Source: Edaphochlamys debaryana
Lineage: Eukaryota; Chlorophyta; Chlorophyceae; Chlamydomonadales
Direction of reading: 5' to 3'
Length of the DNA stretch: 64,000 bases
NCBI GenBank assembly: GCA_016858145.1
Contig: JAEHOE010000003.1
Location: 1,674,001-1,738,000, forward strand
In this document: positions 12,046 through 22,055 of the stretch, piece by piece
Position numbering within the stretch: the first letter of the stretch is position 1
Layout of the letters: each line of letters begins with the position of its first letter
Program-made: the position numbers and the translations under genes
The notes under the pieces: model-generated
What the model was told of the DNA's origin: nothing
The model's input: the letters and a program-made list of their open reading frames with translations, nothing else
The model's database searches: none

Positions 12046-15000
12046 ATGTCCAAAATGCGTGCACGCTGCAGTCCCATTCAGTCCCGACAACTACTTCTAG
12101 TCGTTATCTGTAGTGCTGCAGCATTGCAGAGCTCGGTCGCCTCTCGCGTCCGGTCGGTGAGCATGTCGCCACAGCACGTCTACGCACGTCCAAGCAGGTT
12201 CCTGCCAATGATGCAGCCGTTCCTATATAGAAGCAATCCAAGAAGGCATGTCCTATCGATCATGGCAGCAAGTGCAACTTGTGCGCCCCGGTCTGCCCAT
12301 TCCCGCCAGGCATCCCCGCCGCCGCCGGTAGTGTACACCAAGGTTCCATGGCTACGCGACCTCCTGCTGCGCAGCCCCCTCATCATGTCCAAACTGACGT
12401 CCAAAGCAAGACTCCTGAGCGCCAACTCGCACATGAGGCCACAGGTAGGTGCGAAACTTTGACGACGTGACCCCACCCGACATGCCCATCCTTGACAAGG
12501 ACCCGACGTGACCCCACCCGAACTCACCCCGCCGTGAGCCCTGGCGTTCCGGACCCCTTCTTGCGACCGCCCCTGACCCTTGCACCTCCCCTTGTCCTCT
12601 GCACTCGTTCAGGCTGAATGGACACTGGATAGCGTCGAGGGGGGCAAGGCCAGTTGGGTACCACCCAAGCCCGAGGACGTACGCGTGTTCATTGGAGTCA
12701 TGGTGAGGGCGTGACGGGTGGGGATGGGCCTACCGGAGGGAGACGCACAACAACGCACGTGCCTCGTAACGGGCCACCTGCGGTGCAGGGATACGCGCTG
12801 GGTGCAGCATGGGGCTAAGCAAGGCTGCTGGAGGGCGGCGGGGCAGCTCCACCCAGCTAGCCGCAGACCTCCGATGCCAGCTCATTACACGCCCCTGCCA
12901 CTGCCACTGCCCCTACTAGACCGCCGCCACCAGCCCCGGCACGGAACCAGGATCAAAGTACGACTACACGGCCCGACGCAACAAGGTGCGAGGCCGCGCA
13001 GAAAAACCCAATGACCCATGCACGCGCCATGTCGGCCGAGCGCCCACACCGAACGCTTCTCCCCTGTCCCCCTGCCTCCACGCGCTCCGCGCGGCGCGCT
13101 CGCACATGCAATCGAGCTGCGTTGTCCACCTTCGTGACCCTCCTTCGCACTACTACTCCGCAACCCCCACCCCCCGCTGCCAACCCTGACCAGGCCCGGC
13201 AGCTGTGGATGCACCTGGCGCGGCGCTACGGCCACGTGGCCCTGGCCTTTGTGGTGGGGCGCAGCGCCGACCCGGGCCGGGAGGCGGCTCTGGCGGCGGA
13301 GCAGCGGCGGCACGGGGACTTCATGGTGCTGCCGGTGCGTGTGGTGTGTATGGGTGGGTGGGTGGGTGGGTGGGTGGGTGGGTGGGTGGGTGGGTGGGTG
13401 GGTGGGTGGGTGGGTGGGTGGGTGGGTGGGTGGGTGGGTGGGTGGGTGGGTGGGTGGGTGGGTGGGTGGGTGGGTGGGTGGGTGGGTGGGTGGGTGGGTG
13501 GGTGGGTGGGTGGGTGGGTGGGTGGGTGGGTGGGTGGGTGGGTGGTGGGTGGTGTTGGCGGGGGAGAGGGGGGGAGAGGAGGCTTGGGTGGGGGAGGGGA
13601 CGGGGGGGGGAGGAAGAGTAGTTGTACCGGAAGGGTGCGGGCGGGGAGCACTCCGGGCGAGCAGGCGCGCGCGGGGGACGAGGCGAGGCGACGGTCCCGC
13701 GGACATCCCGCCGCGGACCTCCCCAACCAACTAATTCTTGCGTGCGATGCGTGCTGGCGGCCCGCCCCACCCCAGGTGGAGGACCGGTACGACAACCTGT
13801 CCAACAAGACGCGCGTGTACCTGCGGGAGGTGCTGCGGCAGTACCCCAACGTGGACTACGTCGTCAAGATGGGTGCGTGGTCACAGTCGATGGGGTTGAA
13901 GACATGAGCTAAGCACTGTCCCCATGCATAGTCGAGAAGCTTGATCGCGGCGGGTTATTCGCTTCGCCACAACATTGGCCGCAGGACACGTACTGCCCCA
14001 CGACTCTGACTCTCGCCCTCCATCCGTGCCCCCCCTCCCTCCCTCCCCCAGACGATGACGTGCTCATCCTCCCCGAGCGCCTCCTCATGGCGGCGGACTC
14101 GTGGACCGCCATGGGGGCAGAGTGAGCGCAGGGAGGGAGGGGGGCGCGCGTGGGGGGCACGCCTCGGGCGTGATGAGGCGTGCAGATGTGCAGTCCTCAT
14201 CATCCTGGCAGCAACTCTCACCTCTGACGCATGTTGCCCAACCCGCGGTCCTCAACCCATGCCTTCCCTGCACCTCTTGCTCATCCGGGCCCGACCCGCT
14301 CCCACTCCGCCCGCTCCCCCAGCTACGTCGGCTGCGCCAACAAGGTGCAGCCGGACGCCGACCCCGCCTCGCGCTACTACAACCCCCACCACCGCCTGGT
14401 CAAGACCTACCCCCTCTATTTCCACGGCTCGAACTACATGCTCAGCGGGTGGGCGGGTGGGCGGGTGGGTGCGTGGGTGGACCCAGATGGGACATGGGCA
14501 GGAGGGGGTCCATCCTCGGGATTACTCATGCACTTGTGGCTGGCGCGCCGCAATGCAATTCTTGGTTGGCGGCCGCATGCGTGCAGGCGCATCGTGCGGG
14601 ACGTCATCCTGCCCAACTTCGACAACTTGAGGACCGCACGGTCCACGGAAGGTGAGCGAGGCCTTGCACACTGGGTGGGTGGGGGCGGTACTTGCTGCTC
14701 TGTGTACACACACCGCGGGGCGGGACCTCATTCAAGAGGTGAGGCCGGGGGGGGGCCGGGGGGCGGGGAAGCAGAGTGCGTGCCGCCCGTCTCTGTTCCG
14801 CCCTTCCTCGCTCGGACGGACTTCTCTGTCGCTGGCCTCAATCCGTACCCCCTCCAGACACGGCGCTCTCCTGGTGGATGCTGGCGTCTGACGCAGTCTT
14901 CTTCGAGGGTGCGTGCGTTAGAGCTGATACAACCGAAGCCAGCCATCAGCTCCTGACACTATGTCAGCTCCTAGTAAACGGCGTGGGACTGACTGACGCC

Positions 15001-15655
15001 CTCCCGGCGCTGCTCCCACCCATGACCCCTCCCCCCCTAGACCGGCGCCTCTGCCGCCTCACCTGCGACGCCGCCACGGTGGCCCTTGCGGACCAGGAGC
15101 ACGCGGGCTTTCCAATGGAGTACTGGGATGAGGTGAGGCCTCGCTTGGTGCTGTCTTCATGTCTATGCGCTTGGCCTTAGTACCGATGTGGAGCACGGCC
15201 TGTCGCGGACCAGGCTTGGGTGCAACATGGCCACGTAGCAAGGGGCGGGGAGGAGGGGGGGGCCTCTGCAAATCTTGACCCCATCCTGGTCCCAGGGTCA
15301 GAGACACCCCCAACGTATAGAGGGTCTTAAAAGCTATCTTCTGACCCCCTGTCGTACATGTACGGCGGGGGTCCGGGAGGGTGGGGGTGGGGGTGGTCCC
15401 CAGGCCGGCCCAGAGTTTCTTCCAAGTAGGCGGGGGCACGAGTCGTAGGACGCGCTGCCCCTGTTGTGGCACAGGGCCTAAGTATCTCCTGAGTCACAGC
15501 TCACGTCTCACATCGCCTCCGTCCTCCTTGTTGCTTTCTGTCAGGTCATGTCCAACCCCGGGTGCACCGCGCCGGCCGAGTTCCCGCTGCCGTACGTGCC
15601 AGTGCAGTACAGAAAGTACCCTGGCTTGGAGCGCATGCATTCCATGATGGTCTGA
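12046..15655 (+). CDS. GT31 beta-1,3-galactosyltransferase-like enzyme (copy 1)
   Basis: Exons: 12046-12444 (may contain an intron from 12157), 12613-12702, 12920-12985, 13194-13334, 13776-13872, 14052-14121, 14323-14448, 14587-14651, 14858-14908, 15041-15132, 15545-15655; about 435 residues, all phases consistent. The N-terminus is a signal peptide or anchor (QLLLVVICSAAALQSS). GT31 features in order are RVFIGVM, YDYTARRNKARQLW, VALAFVVG, HGDFMVLP, the DRYDNLSNKTR helix, the metal-binding DDD after YVVKM, and EDTALSWWMLASDAVFFE. Golgi-lumen sugar transfer, probably galactose or GlcNAc in beta-1,3 linkage, is expected for the family; acceptor unknown. Exon 5 is followed by a long (GGGT)n intron. 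Three of its exons recur at 29260-30484, and a second GT31 gene lies at 45572-48426. Confidence 0.88.
13351..13542 (+). repeat. (GGGT)n microsatellite in an intron
   Basis: About 48 nearly uninterrupted GGGT units lie directly downstream of the exon 13194-13334 donor of the GT31 gene. Here the transcript itself carries the G-rich strand. This is the longest simple repeat in the window, and it creates long spurious PTHPP and GGWVGGWV reading frames on both strands. Confidence 0.97.
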
Positions 15656-16964
15656 CGTACGACAACGCTGGGCTACTGAAGGCTGCTGTCTCGGGGAGGG
15701 GCTCGAAAGGCGGCCACATCGCGGCCACCGCGACGCGGGTCGGCAGTAGCCCGGTAGTGCGGGACGGGTCAGGGCTCGGGGGGTGGGTTAGGGTGCGCAC
15801 CTCCCGCACTTGCTTGGCGCTATGAGACTCGCATGGGACTTGAGGCGGTTCATTTCTGAGTCAGGCGGGGCGGGCAGCAGAAGCCGCCCGTTACCGGCGG
15901 TAGGTTGAGGTGTCAGGAGGCTAGGTGCTTGCCGCCTGGTGCATGCATGTATGGCCTGGGTGCAGGATTGTAAGGCGTCCGTTACACACCCCTCTACCTG
16001 ACCGTGCCGGTAGTCTCCTGCTTGCCACATGCCAACCCCTAACAAGCTCCCAGCTCTCCGACTTGCGCCCTCCGGCTCCGCTCCACCAGCCGCCGTACGT
16101 AACGCGAAGGGTGTTCGTTCTGCGAAACTGCACACACCCTGGCGGCACATCCTGTTCCCAGAACACAAAATCCGCTGTGGTTCTCGCTCACTCGCTCACG
16201 ATCTCAGCCAAAGGAAGAGCACACGTGGAACAGTACTCTCTCACACACCAGCGCTCCCAAAAGAAGTCAACCCCCTCCCTGCACACCACCATCTCAACAT
16301 ACACGAAACTCCCGCACTCGCATTGCTCCATTGCTCTGCAAGGGCAAGACCTGCCGACAATTCTTGGCCACACAGCCTCCCACAGTTCAGCTCTAGGGTA
16401 ATCTCGAGGTGAGTGTTGATATGGCAGTCCCCAGTTCACCAGTAAACGCAAGCTGGGGATCCCCCAGGGGGCATGCAATCCTATAAAGGAGAAGAACGCG
16501 CGCAGACTCAAGGTAGAGTCACACGGTTCACCGCCCAAGTTGCAGACGCTACACAGCATCCACCGGTTCTAGGTTGTTGAGAAGGTATGAGGAAAGTGCT
16601 CAAGACTTAACCCCCGCTCGAAGCGAGGACCAGACTCGTATGTGCGGTTCAGGTATAGTACGTACGCTGACAAGCATTGTGCCTGTACATCACCTACGGG
16701 TTGACTCCAGACCCTCCCGGCTATGTTCAGGGCTGCTGGTGCCGAAGGCCGGCCCCACTGCCAATTTGCCGTTGCTAACAATCCTTGCAACAAAGGCACA
16801 CACACGTTCATAGCTTTCTACTTGCTTACGGATTCCTCGTACCCCAACACACACGTGCATAGCAAGCCTGCATAGCAAGTGCAGGTAACCGCTAGCACAC
16901 TCGATTGGCCTCACGCAAAGACACTTTGTAAAACAACATATCTACTAAAAGCGAGCCCACACAG
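15656..16964. other. Convergent intergenic region
   Basis: This region lies between the stop of the GT31 gene (plus) and the stop of the multicopper oxidase gene (minus). It should contain both 3' UTRs. A TGTAA word, the usual algal poly(A) signal, occurs near 15968. No coding sequence is supported. Confidence 0.5.
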
Positions 16965-19900
16965 CTAGCCCGCTATGTACGAGCCAGTGAACATGCTAGC
17001 AGCTAACGTGCTTACTCCAGCGGCTGCTGCATCTATCCACGGCGGCGTGCAGGTCTTAGAAATCCACGGGTTCACGGCAGGGTCCGCGAGGGCGGGGCTC
17101 TCATTCGCCTCGCCGCCAGGATAGAAGATCCTGCAGGGGACGCCAGGAAGGTGCACGCGGAGCGTCGGTGAGCACGATGCAGGGTTATTGCTGGAGGATG
17201 CGAAGTGGGTCCTCTGACGGTGTGGGCACGCCTGCCCTGGCCAGACGCACTCCCTCCACTTATCCTAAGCACACAAGACCGAGAGCCCACGAAACCCTGG
17301 CGCATGGGCCCCCATGCAATGCGGTCAAAGCCCAAAGCAGTGACCCGGGCAAAACCCGGACTGACCTGTAGAGGCCGAAGTCGATCGGGAAGCGGAGCGC
17401 CGCCTCGGTCGAGGAGGCAGTGGTGTCCTTGAGGCTGGTGACGCTCGAGGTGGGGACGGCCGAGGCCGAAGGATATACTGGGTCTTTGTAAAGGTCGTAC
17501 ACAATATCCAAGCTCGTGATCTGAGGGTGCGTGAGGTGATGGGTGATGGGCGTAAGTACTCACGGGGCTTGCGACAATGACATGGGGGGACTGACGAAAC
17601 GTGGGGCGCGCGGGGTAGGGCAGATCTATGGTTCTTCCTCAGAGGCAGGAACAGGTCAGAACTCACCAGCGAGGGGTCTCCCTGTAGCGCAAGGGCGTTC
17701 GTGCTGCCGGTACGGCCGGGGCCGGAAATTGACTTGTAGGACCTGCCGAACGAGGTGCAGTCGGGTCGTACGGTGTGTCAGAAGCGTGTGCATGTCGGTC
17801 AGGGAGGGTCTGCGTCAGATACATCACCCAGCATTGGGTCGCTCGGCGGATCTCGTTCCCTCACCTCATCATCTCGAGGTCCTCGTGCACCAGGTTGTGG
17901 CAGTGGAACATGTACTCGCTGAGAGGGCAAGGGAGGGCGCACAGGGCGGGTGTGGGCAAGTCATGAAGAGTGCGATGCGAAGGGCACTCCGCAAAGCCCG
18001 CCCTAGCTGCCACAGCCAAGCCCAATTCCGCCCCACCCCCCGCCGCTTACCCCCTGTGCGGCCCGAAGCGGAGCAGGAGAGCCACGTGGCCGCTGGGGTC
18101 CAGCTGCACCACGTCCTTGGGAGCCAGCCGCTCGTACTCGTGGACCTAGGGCGGGCGGGCGGGCGGGAGCCAGGCCATGCCAGATCAAAGTGAGGGCCAC
18201 AGCACGCAGCTTAAAACAGCCTGCCGCAAGCCTCGCTCGCGCCATCCCATGCCTGCATGATGAGGAGTTCAAGGCCTGGCGATGTTGTGCTTGGTCGCTT
18301 TTGCTTGCGACCACGCACCTGCGTCTCATCCCAGTTGCGGGCCATGACGTAGAAGTCGACCAGGTGGATGTGGATGGGGTGGAACCAGCCGCCGCCGGTC
18401 TGCAGACACCACACCTCCCACGTGTTCTGCCCAATGTCGCCCGCCGCCACACGGGCAGTGTGCCAGGACTCGCCGTTGATCACCCTGCATGCATCGGGCA
18501 TTCCGCAGGGGTCAGTCGGGCGGGGCAGGTCACAGCAGGGGGTCCAAGCGAGACCCAAGCGAGGCCCAAGCGGGGCCCAAGCGGGGCCCGGGCTAGGACC
18601 AAGCGAGGCCCGGGCAAGGCCCAAACGAGGCCCAGGCAAGGCCCATGCGCACCAGTGGCCGTGGCGGCGCCCAAACTTGAAGGTGCGCGTGCATTGGCGG
18701 TTGCGCACCATGCCCCTGGCCCGCTCCCAGTCACCCTGCTTGCAGGGCAAGGAAGGGCACACAAATGAGCGCATGACCATGCACCCCGCTTGGTAGCACC
18801 CCTACTGCAGAAAGCGTCCAGTCTTGGGGCTATAATCATGTTATGAGGAAGCGTCAGAGCAGTGTGAACCCTGTCAACCTTTTCTCGGGTCTTTAACACA
18901 AACCGTATCAACCGCCTCTCGAGCGTCAACTTAATTGCTTGGCCACGAACAACGGGTGCCAACACGCACCGGGGTGAGCACGGCGTCCAGAGCGGGGTGG
19001 GCGGGGACCACGGGGTTGCCGGGTTGGAAGGCCGGGGGCGGCCAAGAGGCGGTGCTGAGCTGCTGGGCGTTGCGCCGCCGAGCGCCATTAGGAACGGTGA
19101 CCACGGGATCGGTCTCCACGGGTTCGGTGACCACGGGATCGGTAACCACGGGATCGGTGGTCTGGGGGTCGGTAGTCCGGGGATCGGTGGTCTGAGGATC
19201 GGTGGTCGGAATGGCGGGATCGGTGGGGTTCGTGTCCTGTGGCTCTGTCTCCTTTGTCTCGGTCTCGACGAGCTCAGGAGACTCTGGGGGCGGCGGAGAC
19301 GGGGGCGGCGGCGGAGAGGGGGGCGGCGAGGGCGGCAGGACGACCTGCGGCTCGATCCGCATGACCAGGTGGCTGTGGCAGAAGAAGGGCACGTCCTTCA
19401 TGCGGAAGTCGTCGAAGGCGTTCCACAGGTACAGGGTGCGGCCGCCAAAGGGCGTGAAGTCGCAGACCACCTGCAGAGAGCGCGGCAGGGGGCGAGTCAC
19501 CAAAAGGGGTGCGTGTGTGGCTCGTCGTGCCCAGCCTTGCGCCCCCTTCAACTTGCTGAGCATCGCCTGAACCCGCCATGGTCCCCCGCCCCTCCCCCGC
19601 TTCCCTTCCACCACCTTCCTTGCTTCCTTCCCTCAACCCTCAACCTCGCCTGGCCATACGCTTACCTCGTAGCGCTCAGCCACTCCCATAAAGAGGCCCG
19701 CGGGGGGGAAGGGCGTGGGCGTTCGGCGGATGCCTCCGTCGCTGGCAATGACGTGGCACACAGAGCCGGACACGTCAGCGCCGGTGTCGTCCACAATGCT
19801 GAACTTCCAAGGGTGGTGGCGGCGTTGAGCAGGCGAATGCGGTGCCAGCGCGCTTCGGGCTCAGCTCCATGTGACGTACGTACCTCGCGGTCGTACAGCA

Positions 19901-22013
19901 GCTGGCATCCCGAGTCGAATACCATGTCCTTGAAGATCATGGGGGTGTCGGGCAGCTCGTCCAGGTTCCAGGGCTCGCCGCAGCCGCCCTCCTTGGTCGA
20001 GTCGGTCACCACGTACATGCCGGCAAGGCCCAGGTAGGCGTTGTCTGGGTATACATGGATGGGGGTGGATGGGGTCAAGGGCAAGGGTTGTGGGTCAGGA
20101 GCTTGAAGTGAGCTGGATACATGCGAGCCTTCCTACGAAAGGGCGGGCTCAGGGCTCTCGGCCTCTGGGAGGACTCACATGACGTGATGTCGAGGGCGTG
20201 GTCATGGTACCAGCCAAAGCCCGGGCGGCGGTTGGCGTAGTAGTAGTCCTTGCTCTCGCCGCCGCACGTCTCGTCCTCAGCGAAGCCTGCGGGTTCGGGT
20301 TGGGGTTGTCAGGCGATTGAGTTGTTCAGCCAGCTTGCGACATGAAAGCAGGCAGAGCTTCGATACGTCAGCATGAGTCAGCCGCGATGACTCACCGTCG
20401 TACGGCGCCAGGCTGGCCTCGCCGTGCAGGTGCACGCTGATGGGGCGGCCCTGGCGGCCGTCGGCGTCGCAGGGCGGGTGCAACTCGAAGCGGGTCCCGG
20501 CGACTTTAGAATCCGTCAGCCGGTTGTTGTAGCGGACGAGGGTCTGGGGGGATGGGGACACGAGTGGGATGGGGGTGAGAGACACAGCCAGGGGCCCGGG
20601 GCCCACACCTGCCAGCCACACAAAGCAGCGCGCGGTAAGCTGCAGGTCCCGGCCTCACCATGTGGCCCTTGGGGACACGGAAGGTGGATGGGGCCGGGGA
20701 TGGACCCGTTGTACGACAGCAGCGTGGTGGGCCCCAGGGGGCAGCCCAGGTCCTTGCTGATGGTGTCAATGTCGATCTCGTACGCATACACAGTGCGGTC
20801 CGTGCCGGGCCTGGGGCAGGAGCAGGGGCCCAACCGGTTAGAGGTGACAGGAGGAAGGTGGCATGGACCAGGGGCCACGGGCTTGGCTTGGGCCTGCTTC
20901 GCCCCGCCTTATGCATGGGCCCGCTTATATTGCAGAGGCCCTCGCGTGGCTACCCGTGGAATTGGACAGGGGGTATGGGTATGGCTTGGGCCTTATCAGT
21001 CCGCCTGAGACATAATGGCCTCCTTGCATGAGCGCACGTACCTGGGGTACGTTGCGGCAACGCTTGCTTGCGGCGGCGTGACGAAGTCCCTGGTGAAGGG
21101 CGTCCACCTGAAGGGGCTGGCGGGGAAGCCGCGCGCTCGGACGTCCGGACCGCCGGTGCACACCTGGCAGGGGGTTGCAAGGGTGCGAGGGCAGCCGGCG
21201 CGGAGGCTCACGTCAATGGCTGCGCTGTCGGACATGCTCGACGCTCTGCTCCAAGCGGTGTAGCCTGACTTGAGCAATCAAGGAGGGCACGGGAGGACCC
21301 ACCGTGGTCGCGTCGACGTAGGGGGAGGTGGGGGGGCTGGCCAGGGTGAGCGCGCCGCCCACAGTCACCACTGGCGCCACCGAGTCGCTGCCGGGGTCGT
21401 TCGGGAGCAGGGGCTCGGGCACGAGGGCGGCCACGACGGCGGGCAGGGGCTTGACGGGCTGCAGCGTGGGGCTGACGTCAGCGACCCGGGCCACGTACTG
21501 CGTGTCGTACACCTGCGGCCGGGGCACGCATTGCACAATGGAGGGATGCATCCCTGTGACTCTCAGGGCCTAGCGGCTCGTCTGGGTTGGACCAGTGAGA
21601 GGACAGGGGGTCGAGGCACGGAGTCAGTGGTCCCGGCAAACCCGCCCCTGCAGTTCAGCCCGCCCCAGCACCCCCCCAGGAGACCTCCCGGCCGGGCCCA
21701 CCTGGCCGGCGGAGGACTGGTAACGGAGCTGGCGCAGGCGCGTGGCGCAGCCGCAGCAAGCATCGGGGATGATGAGGGCTGCGGGCGTCAAGGCGCGGCG
21801 GGGCGGGGCGGTGAGGGCAGGATGTGGGGACGACGAGCCTCATGGGGGCAAAGAGAGGTTGGGGCAAGGACGCACGGGAGCGAGGCGGCGGTCTCTGAAC
21901 AAGGCCTTGAGTAAGGCAGGCCACGGTATGGCGAGGAGCCAGGGACTCACCGTTGGGGAAGGCGGGCTTAAATGCGCTAACGCAGGTGCCGCACACGGCT
22001 GGGGTGCACGTCT
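16965..22013 (-). CDS. Multicopper oxidase
   Basis: Sixteen exons were traced: 22013-21951, 21778-21702, 21512-21303, 21163-21042, 20810-20659, 20543-20396, 20286-20179, 20044-19666, 19470-18970, 18735-18653, 18484-18319, 18145-18051, 17918-17865, 17742-17667, 17520-17366, 17190-16965; about 870 residues. All four copper motifs are present: ISVHLHGEAS, GWYHDH, HPIHIHLVDF and HCHNLVHEDLEMM (type 1 axial Met). A Pro-rich then Thr-Thr-Asp-Pro repeat linker splits the protein near 18990-19330. An extracellular or periplasmic laccase, ferroxidase or bilirubin-oxidase-like role is likely; the substrate cannot be told. Two frame breaks occur: one extra C in the exon at 20659-20810 (YNGSIPGP then FRVPKGHM) and one missing base near 19808-19825 (RIRLLNAA then WKFSIVDD). 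The first listed exon needs one more base from upstream, so the true start is unresolved and may lie in the peroxidase gene. Confidence 0.85.
18549..18650 (-). repeat. Intronic ~10-12 bp tandem repeat
   Basis: Tandem units of the type CAAGC(G)AGGCC / CAAGCGGGGCC run for about 100 bp inside the oxidase intron between the exons at 18653 and 18484. The reading frames through it (GPSGAQAGPG) are artefacts. Confidence 0.7.
19110..19225 (-). repeat. Coding minisatellite for a TTDP-repeat linker
   Basis: Imperfect 12-15 bp units (ACCACGGGATCGGT type on the plus strand) encode Thr-Thr-Asp-Pro-Gln/Arg/Val repeats within the long oxidase exon 18970-19470. Such a Pro/Thr-rich spacer is likely flexible and O-glycosylated (inference). 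Confidence 0.75.
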
Positions 22014-22055
22014 CTGGGGGTTGGGGTGGGGCGGAAGGGCTCGTTGGTCAGTGAT

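Noticed and set aside
12885..13907. Reading frames of up to ~300 codons on both strands rich in THPP or GGWV
   Set aside because: Produced by the (GGGT)n intron at 13351-13542; only exons 13194-13334 and 13776-13872 carry GT31 sequence.
18997..20037. Plus-strand frame of 346 codons with Gly/Ile repeats
   Set aside because: Antisense of the oxidase exons and of the TTDP linker minisatellite.
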